In this document: positions 14,174-21,940 of the stretch, piece after piece
Position numbering within the stretch: the first letter of the stretch is position 1
Layout of the letters: each line of letters opens with the position of its first letter
Source: Gordonibacter sp036659115
Lineage (GTDB): Bacteria > Actinomycetota > Coriobacteriia > Coriobacteriales > Eggerthellaceae
Strand: one strand, 5' to 3'
DNA length: 24,998 nucleotides
NCBI RefSeq assembly: GCF_036659115.1
Contig: NZ_JAVXDF010000037.1
Notes under the pieces: generated by a model
Told to the model about the DNA's origin: nothing
What the model saw: the letters and a program-made list of their open reading frames with translations, nothing else
Database searches by the model: none
Made by a program: the position numbers and the translations under genes

Positions 14174-15040
14174 CTATGCCGCCGCAGCAGCCTCCTGCCG
14201 CTTGGCCTCGCGCCCTGCCCGCAGGGCAGCCACCAGCTCCTCGGTCGTATGCTCGGGTACCGGGTGGGCGGCGAACACGGCGGTGAAGTCACGGCCGCCG
14301 GGGAACAGGGCTGGCATGTCTACCTGCTCGCGGGGAACCCGCTGCGATAGGGCAAAGCATTCGCGCATGGCGTACCAAGTGCAGCCGTCCAGGCGGTCTT
14401 CCTTCGGCAGGAAGTCGAAATCGCCCACGAGCAGCGGGCGGCCGTACTCGATGGTAATCTTGGGGAAGCGGAAGCGCTCGCCCTTGCGTTTCACGTTCTC
14501 GGCATCGCGCACGGTCATGGGCAAGATCGGGGCCTTCCCCATCTTGGCGATGAAGGCCGCCCCGGAATGGATCTCGGGTGCCATGGAACCCTTGCCGCGG
14601 CGCGTGCCCTCGGGCATGATGCCCACGATCTGGCCGGTCTTCAGCATATGCGTAGCGCGCTTTATGGCCGTGCGGTCGGCGGCGTCGCGTTTGATGGGAA
14701 ACGACCCCACACGGGAGAGGATCTGGCCCACCAGGCCATGCACCTTGGGGTAGAGGTCCTCGCGACCCATGAAGCGTATCCACTGCTGGGGGCGCGTGGC
14801 CAGGTACATGAAGACCACATCCAGAAACGACGTATGGTTGCCGACGACGACCAGGCCGCTCTCGCCCGCGAAACCGCGTATGCTCTCGCGGCCGTCAACG
14901 TGGTAGCGGAAGCACACCTTGAATACGGAAGCCAAGAAACCCCAGATGAGGTTGCCTGTCCAACGAGGCGCCTGCTGCTCGTCAGACGTGCCGTCGAAGG
15001 GCATGTCCCATATCTTCTTGTACGGGGTGATCAGGCTCAT
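14174..15040 (-). CDS. plsC: 1-acyl-sn-glycerol-3-phosphate acyltransferase
   Basis: This membrane-associated enzyme converts lysophosphatidic acid to phosphatidic acid. The 288-residue product has the catalytic NHTSFLD motif (H69-x4-D74), the glycerophosphate-binding stretch IMPEGTRRGKGSM (141-153) and a hydrophobic helix near residues 31-45. Its start overlaps the cmk stop by 4 nt (ATGA), so translation is coupled. The cmk-plsC-ispH order is common in Gram-positive anaerobes. The C-terminus is alanine-rich and ends in AAAAA, without a further domain. PlsC is the best call; a lipid acyltransferase with another acceptor cannot be excluded from sequence alone. Confidence 0.9.
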   Translation of the reverse strand: MSLITPYKKIWDMPFDGTSDEQQAPRWTGNLIWGFLASVFKVCFRYHVDGRESIRGFAGESGLVVVGNHTSFLDVVFMYLATRPQQWIRFMGREDLYPKVHGLVGQILSRVGSFPIKRDAADRTAIKRATHMLKTGQIVGIMPEGTRRGKGSMAPEIHSGAAFIAKMGKAPILPMTVRDAENVKRKGERFRFPKITIEYGRPLLVGDFDFLPKEDRLDGCTWYAMRECFALSQRVPREQVDMPALFPGGRDFTAVFAAHPVPEHTTEELVAALRAGREAKRQEAAAAA

Positions 15041-15747
15041 CGCACGCCCTCGCCCACGCTCGCATCCGCCACAGGGGCCCCTTTCGCGCGCGCCATGTCG
15101 CAGATACGGCTGATGACCTCCTCGATGTAGCTGCCGGTCGAATCCAAGTGCGCCGCATCCTCGGCGGGTTTCAAGGGCGAAGTGGCACGCGAGGAGTCAT
15201 GGTCGTCGCGCCGTCGCAGGTCGGTCAAAACTTCTTCGAAATCGATGGACCCGATACCGCGATCGACGTTCTGGCGTACGCGGCGGTGAGCCCGCTCCTC
15301 GTCCGATGCGGTCAAAAACACTTTCACCTCAGCCTCAGGGAACACGACGGTACCGATGTCGCGCCCCTCCACCACGTAGTCGCCACCGCAGCCGATGCGG
15401 CGCTGCTGCTCCACCAGGGCCTCGCGCACCGAAGGTGCCGCCGACACGGGGCTGACGGCACGGTCGATCTCGGCGGTACGGATGGCATCGGTGACGTCGG
15501 TGCCGCCGATGGACACCCGCTTGGGCGCCGGGTCGCCCGCCTCGTGGCCGAACGCGATGTCGTGGGTACGTGCCACCGCACCAAGCGACGCATCGTCGTC
15601 AAGCGCCACGCCGTCGGCGAGGGCCTGCCAAGCGATAGCGCGGTACATGGCGCCCGTGTCCAGACAGGAGAAACCGAGCTTCTTCGCCACGGCTTTGGCA
15701 ACCGTGGATTTGCCGGCCCCGCTCGGGCCGTCGATAGCGATGATCAT
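15037..15747 (-). CDS. cmk: Cytidylate kinase
   Basis: Cmk phosphorylates CMP and dCMP to the diphosphates. The 236-residue protein begins MIIAIDGPSGAGKST, with the P-loop at residues 7-15. It continues with DTGAMYRAIAWQAL (30-43), the NMP-binding GRDIGTVVFPEA motif and a lid with the arginine pair of the family. The frame is open for 24 residues further upstream, but that stretch lies inside aroA. The ATG at 15747 overlaps the aroA stop by 4 nt and has AAAGG upstream. The C-terminus runs about 10-15 residues past the usual core. Confidence 0.95.
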   Translation of the reverse strand: MIIAIDGPSGAGKSTVAKAVAKKLGFSCLDTGAMYRAIAWQALADGVALDDDASLGAVARTHDIAFGHEAGDPAPKRVSIGGTDVTDAIRTAEIDRAVSPVSAAPSVREALVEQQRRIGCGGDYVVEGRDIGTVVFPEAEVKVFLTASDEERAHRRVRQNVDRGIGSIDFEEVLTDLRRRDDHDSSRATSPLKPAEDAAHLDSTGSYIEEVISRICDMARAKGAPVADASVGEGVR

Positions 15748-16673
15748 CGTGCCAACCTTTCGATGTCTTCCAAGAACTGCGGATAGCTTATCCTCACGGC
15801 GTCGAAGTTCTCCACGCACACAGACGTGTTGCCTGTGAGCCCCGCGAGCGCCCAGGTCATAGCCAGGCGGTGGTCACCCTTCGAGTCCAGGGTAACCCCT
15901 TCGGGCACCGCCAGGCCGGGCTGCCCTTCGACGTACAGGTCGTTGCCGTCGATATAGGCTTCCACTCCCAGGTGCGCCAGCCCTTCGACCACGGCGGCCA
16001 GGCGGTCAGTTTCCTTCACGCGCAACTCTCCCACCTCGCGAAACACCGTCACGCCACGGGCAAAGGCGGCGACGAGCGCCAGCACCGGCACCTCGTCGAC
16101 GATCGAGGCGATCTTCTCGGCCGGCACCTCGCACCCGTGCAGGTTGGCGGTATAGCACACCGAGATGGTGCCGAAGGGCTCCTTGCCCGCAGCACCCGTC
16201 CGCTGCACGGACACCTCTGCCCCCATGCGCTCCAGCGTGCGCGTGAAGCCGATGCGTGCCGTGTTCAGGCTGACGTTCTCCACCTGGATGGCGCTATCGC
16301 GCTTCAATACGGCGGCGCACACCAGGAAAGCAGCTGACGACGGATCGCCGGGCACGTGCACCTCGCAGGCTGCGAGGCTCTGCGGTCCGGTCACGCCGGC
16401 CGTGCAGTTGGCGGCTGTCGTTGACACGCCGAATTCCGGCAGCATGAGCTCGGTGTGGTTGCGCGAAGGTGCGGGCTCGTTGACGGTAGTCGTGCCCTTC
16501 GCGTAGACACCGGCCAGCAGCACAGCGGTCTTCAATTGCGCAGACGCCATAGGGGCATCGTAGGTGAGGGCGCGCAGGCCATGCGTGCCCCTTACCGTGA
16601 GGGGCAGCGTTTCGCGGCCTTCGGGTAAAAAGCGCACCCCCATTTTCATAAGAGGGGCGGTGATGCGCCGCAT
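15744..16673 (-). CDS. aroA: 3-phosphoshikimate 1-carboxyvinyltransferase (EPSP synthase), 5' end lost in gap
   Basis: AroA joins phosphoenolpyruvate to shikimate 3-phosphate in aromatic amino acid synthesis. The 309 visible residues are the C-terminal three quarters. They include MASAQLKTAVLLAG, the PSRNHTE loop, GDPSSAAF, DEVPVLALVAAFA with the catalytic acidic pair, RVKETDR and GDHRLAM. Full-length enzymes have about 430 residues, so roughly 115-120 N-terminal residues lie inside the N gap. The open frame that runs through the gap into the upstream sequence is only a product of the N run. The gene is coupled to cmk by a 4-nt overlap and almost certainly follows tyrA closely. Confidence 0.94.
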   Translation of the reverse strand: MRRITAPLMKMGVRFLPEGRETLPLTVRGTHGLRALTYDAPMASAQLKTAVLLAGVYAKGTTTVNEPAPSRNHTELMLPEFGVSTTAANCTAGVTGPQSLAACEVHVPGDPSSAAFLVCAAVLKRDSAIQVENVSLNTARIGFTRTLERMGAEVSVQRTGAAGKEPFGTISVCYTANLHGCEVPAEKIASIVDEVPVLALVAAFARGVTVFREVGELRVKETDRLAAVVEGLAHLGVEAYIDGNDLYVEGQPGLAVPEGVTLDSKGDHRLAMTWALAGLTGNTSVCVENFDAVRISYPQFLEDIERLAR

Positions 16674-16773
16674 NNNNNNNNNNNNNNNNNNNNNNNNNNN
16701 NNNNNNNNNNNNNNNNNNNNNNNNNNNNNNNNNNNNNNNNNNNNNNNNNNNNNNNNNNNNNNNNNNNNNNNNN
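16674..16773. other. Assembly gap (100 N) between tyrA and aroA
   Basis: Exactly 100 unknown bases. It removes the 3' end of tyrA (part of the ACT domain) and the 5' third of aroA. From the missing protein lengths the real gap should be roughly 400 nt or more, so 100 is a placeholder and not a measured size. Confidence 0.98.
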
Positions 16774-17829
16774 GACCGCGCTGTCGGCCGTGATATGGTC
16801 GATCTCGATGGATTGGATGTTGCAGCCGACGGAGCTCGCGATAGTGGTGACCTCGGCCACGACACCGGTGCGGTCTTCCATGGGAATACGCACTTCGAGC
16901 AGCTTTTCCGTGGAAGGGACCCAGGCCGCGGGCAAGGCACGGCGGGCTTCGGCGGACTCGGCAAGCAGCGCCGTCATGCGCGGGCGGTCGCCCGCAGCAA
17001 GCGCGTCTTCGAACGAGGCGATGATGCCCTGCATCTCGCAGAGGCCTGCCGCGAGCGCGTCGGCGTTATCGAAGGCGATGCCGCACCACAGTTCCGGCGA
17101 GCCGGCGGCAATGCGCGTGGAGTCCTTGAAGCCGCCTGCGGCAAGGCGCATGAGCGCCTGCTGGTCGTCGGCATGGCGACACGCTAGCTGCACCAGCGAG
17201 GACGCCATGATATGCGGCACATGGCTGACGACGGCCACCGCTTGGTCGTGATCCTCGCGCGGCAGCGCGATGACGCGCGCTCCCAGGGAGGTGACCAGTT
17301 CGTGCAGGCGCGGGAAGTGCTCGGCCGGCGTGGCGGCATCGGGGCAAAGTATCCAATGCGCACCCTGGAACAAGTCGGCGCGCGCACCGTCGATGCCGTT
17401 CACCTCGGAGCCCGCCATGGGGTGCCCCGGCACATAGTTCTGCGGATACGGCAAAAGCGCGGCGGCACTGCGGGCGATACCGGCCTTCGTGGAGGCGGTA
17501 TCCGTAACGATGCCCCGGTAATCCCAAGCAGCCAGAAGCTTGAAGTAGTCCTCGACCACGCCCACCGGCACCGCCAGAACCACCAGGTCGCACTCGTCCC
17601 TCACGAACCGCTCGAACGCCGGGTCGTCAGGCGCAGCGGCCCCATTCGTCCAACCGCGCTCTTGGGCCGAAGTACGCGTATGTGCATCCACGTCCACACC
17701 GAACACCTCGATGTCGGGCTGGGCGGCACGTAGGGCAGCCGCGAACGACGCGCCCACCAGCCCCAGGCCCACCAAGGCGATACGGCGGATGCCCCGATGG
17801 CTACCCTGCTGGTTTTGCGATCCTGTCAT
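16774..17829 (-). CDS. tyrA: Prephenate dehydrogenase with C-terminal ACT domain, 3' end lost in gap
   Basis: TyrA oxidatively decarboxylates prephenate to 4-hydroxyphenylpyruvate for tyrosine. The 352 visible residues start with a Rossmann fold (GLGLVGAS, 21-28) and continue with TDTASTK, the GHPMAGSE motif (135-142) and the SHVPH motif (202-206) with its catalytic histidine. An ACT regulatory domain begins near residue 309 (LLEVRIPMEDRTGVVAEV) and is cut by the N gap. The presence of ACT suggests feedback control by tyrosine or another amino acid. The ATG at 17829 is chosen because residues before it match nothing; the ribosome site is weak. It is the first gene of the tyrA-aroA-cmk-plsC-ispH group and has its own promoter-like box upstream. 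Confidence 0.93.
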
Positions 17830-17903
17830 GGGTGGGAAGACCGCCCTTTCCTCACGTGTCGTATACGGGACGCACCTTTTCCGCGTGCGCTCCCTCATCG
17901 GCT

Positions 17904-17909
17904 ATTCTA
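17904..17909 (-). promoter_or_regulatory. Candidate extended -10 promoter of the tyrA operon
   Basis: The minus strand reads TGCTAGAATAG, an extended -10 (TG-n-TAGAAT) that puts the start near 17897 and gives a leader of about 68 nt before tyrA. The -35 position (about 17927) is poor. GCTAGAATAG recurs ahead of rpe. Confidence 0.5.
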
Positions 17910-17937
17910 GCATTATCGGCGGGTGTTCACCGACCGT

Positions 17938-18798
17938 TCACGAGCGGCCTGGCGCCTGGCCCAACGCAGCAACCTCACCTGCGTCCAGCTGCCTCCACTC
18001 CCCTCGGGGCAGGTCGCCCAGCTGCAGCGGACCGAACGTGTCGCGATGCAGTGCCAGCACCGGATGCCCGATGGCATCGAGCATTCTTCTGACCTGACGC
18101 TTCCTGCCCTCATGTAAGCCAATGCGCACCACGGATCGCTCCTTCGCCCGCGCCGAGCAGGCACGCGCATACTGACGGGAAGCGCACGGAGGCACAACAG
18201 GAGGTACGTCCAAGGCGGCAAGCGCACGCTGCGCCCGATCGCCCTCGAGCAACTCCACCTCCGCCGGAAGCGTCAGGCCGTCGTCCAGCTCGATACCCTC
18301 GCGCAGATGCGCCAGCTGTCCGGGCGTGGGTATGCCCTCCACCAGCGCCGTGTAGGACTTCGTCACATGCCCGCTCGGACGCAGCAAAGCATGGCCCAGC
18401 TCTCCGTCGGTAGAAAACAGCAAAAGCCCCGTCGTATCGCGGTCGAGCCGTCCGATAGGGAACAGCCCCGGATACTGCCGCACCGGCACAAGCCCCGCCA
18501 CCGTAGGGCGTTCCTGCGGGTCGGACATGGTAGTGACGACGCCCGCAGGCTTGTGCAGCATGAGCGTAACCGGGCCATCAGCAAGCCGCACGACCACGCC
18601 GTCCACCGCCACTTCGTCTACCAGCGGGTCCACCTTGCTGCCCAGCTCGGTGACGACGATGCCGTTCACGGCAACGCGTCCTGCCGTCATCAGGTTCTCG
18701 GAACCGCGACGGCTGGCCGCACCTGCCCGCGCCAGGAACTTCTGCAGGCGCATGGGCACGATGCGGTCCTGGCCTCCCGCCTCCGCCACGCTACTCAT
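17938..18798 (-). CDS. rluB: rRNA pseudouridine synthase, RsuA/RluB family
   Basis: The enzyme isomerises a uridine in ribosomal RNA, most likely in the 23S A-site region as RluB does. The 286-residue product has an N-terminal S4 RNA-binding domain (about 16-62; MRLQKFLARAGAASRRG). The catalytic domain carries the GRLDRDTTGLLLF motif, with nucleophile D119. A KSYTALV strand and the GLHEGRKRQVRRML motif lie near the C-terminus. I use the ATG at 18798, which overlaps the scpB stop (ATGAGTAG); a longer in-frame start at 18825 lies within scpB, and the ATG at 18753 is the shortest choice. The linker before the GLHEG motif (VPPVVPPCASRQYARACSARAKE) looks like a lineage-specific insertion. RluB is preferred over RsuA from context with scpAB. 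Confidence 0.9.
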   Translation of the reverse strand: MSSVAEAGGQDRIVPMRLQKFLARAGAASRRGSENLMTAGRVAVNGIVVTELGSKVDPLVDEVAVDGVVVRLADGPVTLMLHKPAGVVTTMSDPQERPTVAGLVPVRQYPGLFPIGRLDRDTTGLLLFSTDGELGHALLRPSGHVTKSYTALVEGIPTPGQLAHLREGIELDDGLTLPAEVELLEGDRAQRALAALDVPPVVPPCASRQYARACSARAKERSVVRIGLHEGRKRQVRRMLDAIGHPVLALHRDTFGPLQLGDLPRGEWRQLDAGEVAALGQAPGRS

Positions 18799-19630
18799 CG
18801 TCCGTCTCGAAGGTAAGGCTGTCAAAGTCGATCTTCTCCACTAAGCCGAAGCTCGCGGCCATGGCACCGGCAAGCAGGCCTTGAGCCGAAGTGCTCGGTT
18901 CCGTACCGGCCGGGTGCACGGACGCTGCCGGCTGCTTGGCAGGCTGCGCGCCTGCGCCTTCGTCGTCGAAGTCGAATACGAGGCCGTCGAAGCCGTCGCC
19001 GTGCCCCGCTTCCGCCTTTTGCACCAGCGCCTCCTCGGAGACGTACACCGGCTCGCGCGTGGCAGACAGGCGCTCGCGGATGAACGCGCGTGTCTCGTCG
19101 TCGGGTGCGAACTGGTCCAAGTCGGGCAGATCCGACACCGAGCGCAGGCCGAACTTCTCTAGGAACCCCCGCGTGGTGGCGTACAGCGTCGGGTTGCCGG
19201 GGGTGTCAGCCGTGCCAGCTTCGCGCACCAGGCCTTTCTCCACCAGCGAGTTGAGGGAGCTGTCGGAGTTCACGCCACGTACCGAAGCTATGCCACCCCG
19301 CGTGACCGGCTGGCTGTACGCCACCACGGCCAACGTCTCCATAGCTGCCTGCGAGAGCTTGCGCGTATCCCACGACAGCACGTATTTCTCTATCAGCTCA
19401 TGGTAGACCGGATGCGTGTACAGCCTCCATCCGCCGGCCACCTCGCGCAGCTGAATGCCGCGCTCATCGGCCTCGAAGCGCGTCCGCAAATCCACCAGCG
19501 CACGCTCCACCGCACCCGGCTCCACTTCCAGCATGTCGGAAAGCGCGATAGTGCCCACCGGCTCGTCGGTCACGAACAAAAGCGCTTCGACGGCACCGGC
19601 GATCTGGTTTTCCTGTAGTCCCTGGAACAT
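18791..19630 (-). CDS. scpB: Segregation and condensation protein B, with an acidic repeat tail
   Basis: ScpB is the winged-helix dimer that binds ScpA and SMC in the bacterial condensin complex. Residues 1-165 of this 279-residue protein carry the two winged-helix domains (AGAVEALLFVTDEP, SQAAMETLAVVAYSQPVTRGGIASVRGV, LYATTRGFLEKFGL). Residues from about 185 form a low-complexity, acidic, Ala/Pro-rich tail that most ScpB proteins lack or have much shorter. Within it the motif F-D-[GS]-L-[VT]-F-[DE]-x-D-D-E occurs twice, at 214-224 and at the very C-terminus, 269-279. A GAAGG ribosome site precedes the ATG. It lies 129 nt after scpA and overlaps rluB. Confidence 0.93.
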   Translation of the reverse strand: MFQGLQENQIAGAVEALLFVTDEPVGTIALSDMLEVEPGAVERALVDLRTRFEADERGIQLREVAGGWRLYTHPVYHELIEKYVLSWDTRKLSQAAMETLAVVAYSQPVTRGGIASVRGVNSDSSLNSLVEKGLVREAGTADTPGNPTLYATTRGFLEKFGLRSVSDLPDLDQFAPDDETRAFIRERLSATREPVYVSEEALVQKAEAGHGDGFDGLVFDFDDEGAGAQPAKQPAASVHPAGTEPSTSAQGLLAGAMAASFGLVEKIDFDSLTFETDDE

Positions 19631-19654
19631 AGCCTTCTATTCCTTTTCCTTCGC

Positions 19655-19690
19655 AAAAGCGGGCGCTCGCTCCAAGCCCGCCAAGTTTTG
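19655..19690 (-). terminator. GC hairpin plus T-tract between scpA and scpB (possible attenuator or REP-like element)
   Basis: On the minus strand GCGGGC (19676-19681) and GCCCGC (19659-19664) form a stem followed by TTTTGCG, as in a short intrinsic terminator. It is preceded by CAAAACTTGG. The position inside the scpA-scpB spacer implies partial termination, or a separate promoter for scpB. The same CAAAACTTGG-plus-GGGC-hairpin arrangement occurs at the right edge of the window. Confidence 0.45.
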
Positions 19691-19759
19691 GCCCTGCGCA
19701 TTGCTTTCCACCATCGACCTGCCCACCTACCCACCTGCGCGCATTGCCGCGTACGTTCC

Positions 19760-20554
19760 CTACTCCTCTTCGCCCACCGAAGTCAGCGCATCATCGCCGG
19801 TAAGCATCAAGTCGCCCGAACCTTCGATATAGCAGATATCGATGTCACCGAACTGCTCGACCTGCTCGATCTTCACCATAGCGCGCTTGTAGAGCTCCAG
19901 CACGGCCAAAAACGTGACCACCACCACCGGCAGCGGCGTGCGGTCGTCCACCAACTCCGAGAAACTCAGGTTTTTCTTGTTGCGTATACGCGCATGGATG
20001 GCGCGCACGTGCACCTCCACCGGAATGGGCTTCGCAGCGATATGCTCGGACTCCAGCAGAAACACCTCGCGGCGCGCGTAAGCCTGGGCCGCCAGCAGCG
20101 CCAAGCCGTCCAGCGTGACGCTTTTCAGATAGTCCGGCATCAGGTTCAGGAAGCACGCATCCGGCCCGAACGGACGAGCATGCATGCGACCCTCGGCCAC
20201 AAAGCGTGCCAACAGCGTAGAGGCGGCGTTCTTGTACTGCTTGTAGACAAGCAGGCGCTCGACCAGCATATCGCGCGCGTCGCTGGGTGCAAGCTCGACC
20301 AGTTCGTCATCCACCGCATCGCGCTCGCGCGGGATGAGGCTTTCCGCCTTGATTTCCAGCAGAGTGGAGGCCACGAGCAGAAAGTCGCTGGCAACATCTA
20401 AGTCGAGGTTGTCCATGCGGCGCATCTCGGCTAGGTACTGGTCGGCAATCTGCGTGATGGAAATGGCACCGATATCCACCTTCTGGCGACTGACCAGGTA
20501 CAGAAGAAGATCGAACGGCCCTTCAAAGCTGTCTATGCGAACCTTGTAAGACAC
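19760..20554 (-). CDS. scpA: Segregation and condensation protein A
   Basis: ScpA is the kleisin of the SMC-ScpAB condensin, bridging the SMC heads during chromosome segregation. The 264-residue product shows the hallmark N-terminus FEGPFDLLLYLVSRQKVDIGAI (about 9-30) and the SITQIADQYLAEM helix that contacts the SMC neck. A ScpB-binding middle region follows, and then a C-terminal winged helix (VTFLAVLELYKRAMVKIEQ). The start is GTG, 9 nt after the stop of the site-2 protease gene, with no strong ribosome site, so translational coupling is likely. The end is acidic (SVGEEE). Confidence 0.94.
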   Translation of the reverse strand: MSYKVRIDSFEGPFDLLLYLVSRQKVDIGAISITQIADQYLAEMRRMDNLDLDVASDFLLVASTLLEIKAESLIPRERDAVDDELVELAPSDARDMLVERLLVYKQYKNAASTLLARFVAEGRMHARPFGPDACFLNLMPDYLKSVTLDGLALLAAQAYARREVFLLESEHIAAKPIPVEVHVRAIHARIRNKKNLSFSELVDDRTPLPVVVVTFLAVLELYKRAMVKIEQVEQFGDIDICYIEGSGDLMLTGDDALTSVGEEE

Positions 20555-20563
20555 GCTGGCCGC

Positions 20564-21241
20564 TTATTTTCCGAACGAGAACAAGAAATCGAACACGTTG
20601 CCCGCCGTGAAGTCCAGGTAGATGCCGATGGGATTGAACTTCAAGATATAGGGCACCACGATAATCACGATCATGAAGATAGGAAATGCGTACTGCTGCA
20701 CCTTGTAGTAAGTAGGCAGGTACTTCCGCGGCAGGATGAACGCGAAGATAGACGAGCCGTCCAGCGGCGGGATGGGCAGCAGGTTGAAGAACATAAGATA
20801 GAGGTTGATCAGCGAGAACATAGGCAAGAACATGGTGTAGAAGTAATAGAACAGCTGGTTTTGCGCCAATTGGTTCACCGGCAGCACAAACGACATCACC
20901 GTGAACACCAGCGCGCCGAAGATAGCCAGCACAAGGTTCGCCGCAGGACCGGCAAGCCCCACGATGAGATCGCCCTTCTTAGGGTCCTTGAAGTAAGCAG
21001 GATTGTAGGGCACCGGCTTCGCGTAGCCGAACACGGGCATGTTCATGGCCATGAGCAGAAGCGGCATGATGACCGTACCGAACGGATCGATGTGCTTCAA
21101 CGGGTTGAACGAGAGCCTGCCCGCGCGCTTCGCCGTCGGGTCTCCCAGTTTGTAGGCCGCAAACCCGTGCATGGCCTCGTGGCACACGATAGCGGGAATG
21201 AAGCTGAGCAGAGAGCAGATGAGGTAAGGTATCGATATCAT
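20564..21241 (-). CDS. Site-2 protease family (M50) membrane metalloprotease
   Basis: The 225-residue product is a multi-pass membrane protein of the short SpoIVFB/YwhC-like M50 group. The zinc-binding HEAMH motif (H21, E22, H25) sits in the first helix region, and the third ligand is D161 in the NLLPIPPLDGS motif (153-163). At least four further hydrophobic segments follow. The substrate is unknown; relatives cleave membrane-bound regulators. The frame is open to 21280, but that extension crosses a hairpin and has no ribosome site, so I use the ATG at 21241. A TAGACT box at 21252-21257 would give an almost leaderless mRNA. It is the first gene of the scpA-scpB-rluB group, with scpA 9 nt downstream. 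Confidence 0.88.
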   Translation of the reverse strand: MISIPYLICSLLSFIPAIVCHEAMHGFAAYKLGDPTAKRAGRLSFNPLKHIDPFGTVIMPLLLMAMNMPVFGYAKPVPYNPAYFKDPKKGDLIVGLAGPAANLVLAIFGALVFTVMSFVLPVNQLAQNQLFYYFYTMFLPMFSLINLYLMFFNLLPIPPLDGSSIFAFILPRKYLPTYYKVQQYAFPIFMIVIIVVPYILKFNPIGIYLDFTAGNVFDFLFSFGK

Positions 21242-21267
21242 AGTGCCGACCAGTCTAGCGCAATGAA

Positions 21268-21291
21268 CCCCACCCGCCATGCGGGCAGGGG
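21268..21291 (-). terminator. Hairpin between trmL and the M50 protease gene
   Basis: CCCGC (21273-21277) and GCGGG (21281-21285) form the core, extended by CCCC/GGGG after small bulges. On the minus strand it is followed by TTCATT. It lies about 50 nt after the trmL stop and is a plausible terminator for that unit. Confidence 0.4.
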
Positions 21292-21343
21292 AAATTTCAC
21301 AAGTTCGGACAAACGGGGAAGCTCGGCTGAAGACCGGCAGCGT

Positions 21344-21805
21344 CTACCTCAGCTGCGGCCACCCCTGCTGGCGCAGGGCCTCGTAAGCAGCGACAGCCAC
21401 GGCGTTCGAGAGGTTCAGGCTGCGCAGGCCTTCGCGCATGGGAATACGCACGCAGCGGTTCGCATAGGCCTCGACGAGCCGCAGGTCGAGCCCACGGCTC
21501 TCGCGACCGAACACCAGGAAGGCTTCGTCGCCATAGGATGCGTCGGCGAAGCTGCGCCGCGCCTGGCCGGTGAACAGGTGCAACTCGTCTGCGCCGTGCG
21601 CCTCGAAGAACGCGTTGGCACACGGCCACTGCACGATATCTACCTCGTCCCAGTAGTCGCACCCGGCACGCTCGAGGTTTCTCTGCGTAAGGCGGAAGCC
21701 CATCGGCTCAACCAGGTGCAAGCGTGCGCCGATGCACGCACAGGTGCGGGCGATGTTGCCCGTGTTCTGAGGGATCTCCGGTTCGACCAAAACGATGTTG
21801 AGCAT
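21344..21805 (-). CDS. trmL: tRNA (cytidine/uridine-34-2'-O)-methyltransferase
   Basis: TrmL is a SPOUT-class enzyme that methylates the ribose of the wobble base in certain leucine tRNAs using SAM. The 154-residue product is the minimal family length. It shows the motifs PEIPQNTGNIARTC (9-22), LVFGRESRGL in the SAM-binding knot and IPMREGLRSLNLSNAVAVAAYEA near the C-terminus. The frame is open for 10 more residues upstream, but the ATG at 21805 has GAAAGGA at ideal spacing. It lies 135 nt after the ABC-F gene. A TATAAC box on the minus strand (21857-21862) gives it a likely promoter of its own. Confidence 0.94.
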   Translation of the reverse strand: MLNIVLVEPEIPQNTGNIARTCACIGARLHLVEPMGFRLTQRNLERAGCDYWDEVDIVQWPCANAFFEAHGADELHLFTGQARRSFADASYGDEAFLVFGRESRGLDLRLVEAYANRCVRIPMREGLRSLNLSNAVAVAAYEALRQQGWPQLR

Positions 21806-21856
21806 CAAAATCCTTTCGCATGCGCAGAGCGGCAAAACCAGGACATACCCCCTACC

Positions 21857-21862
21857 GTTATA
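21857..21862 (-). promoter_or_regulatory. Candidate -10 box for trmL
   Basis: The minus strand reads TATAAC about 50 nt upstream of the trmL ATG. No good -35 box is seen. The hairpin GGGTC/GACCC (21866-21880) lies just upstream. Confidence 0.35.
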
Positions 21863-21865
21863 CCA

Positions 21866-21928
21866 GGGTCTTGCAGACCCGATCGAACGGCTTGGGCAGC
21901 ACCCTCGCCACTTTCCCCGCAGCGAGGG
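21866..21928 (-). terminator. Two hairpins downstream of the ABC-F gene
   Basis: CCCTCGC (21902-21908) pairs with GCGAGGG (21922-21928), starting 13 nt after the ABC-F stop. A second stem, GGGTC (21866-21870) with GACCC (21876-21880), follows. Neither has a T-tract, so this is a tentative terminator region. Confidence 0.35.
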
Positions 21929-21940
21929 GCCCCACCCCGT

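Noticed and set aside
16294..17898. Apparent single protein running from tyrA through the N gap
   Set aside because: The part beyond the gap is aroA read in the wrong frame; the N run simply has no stop codons.
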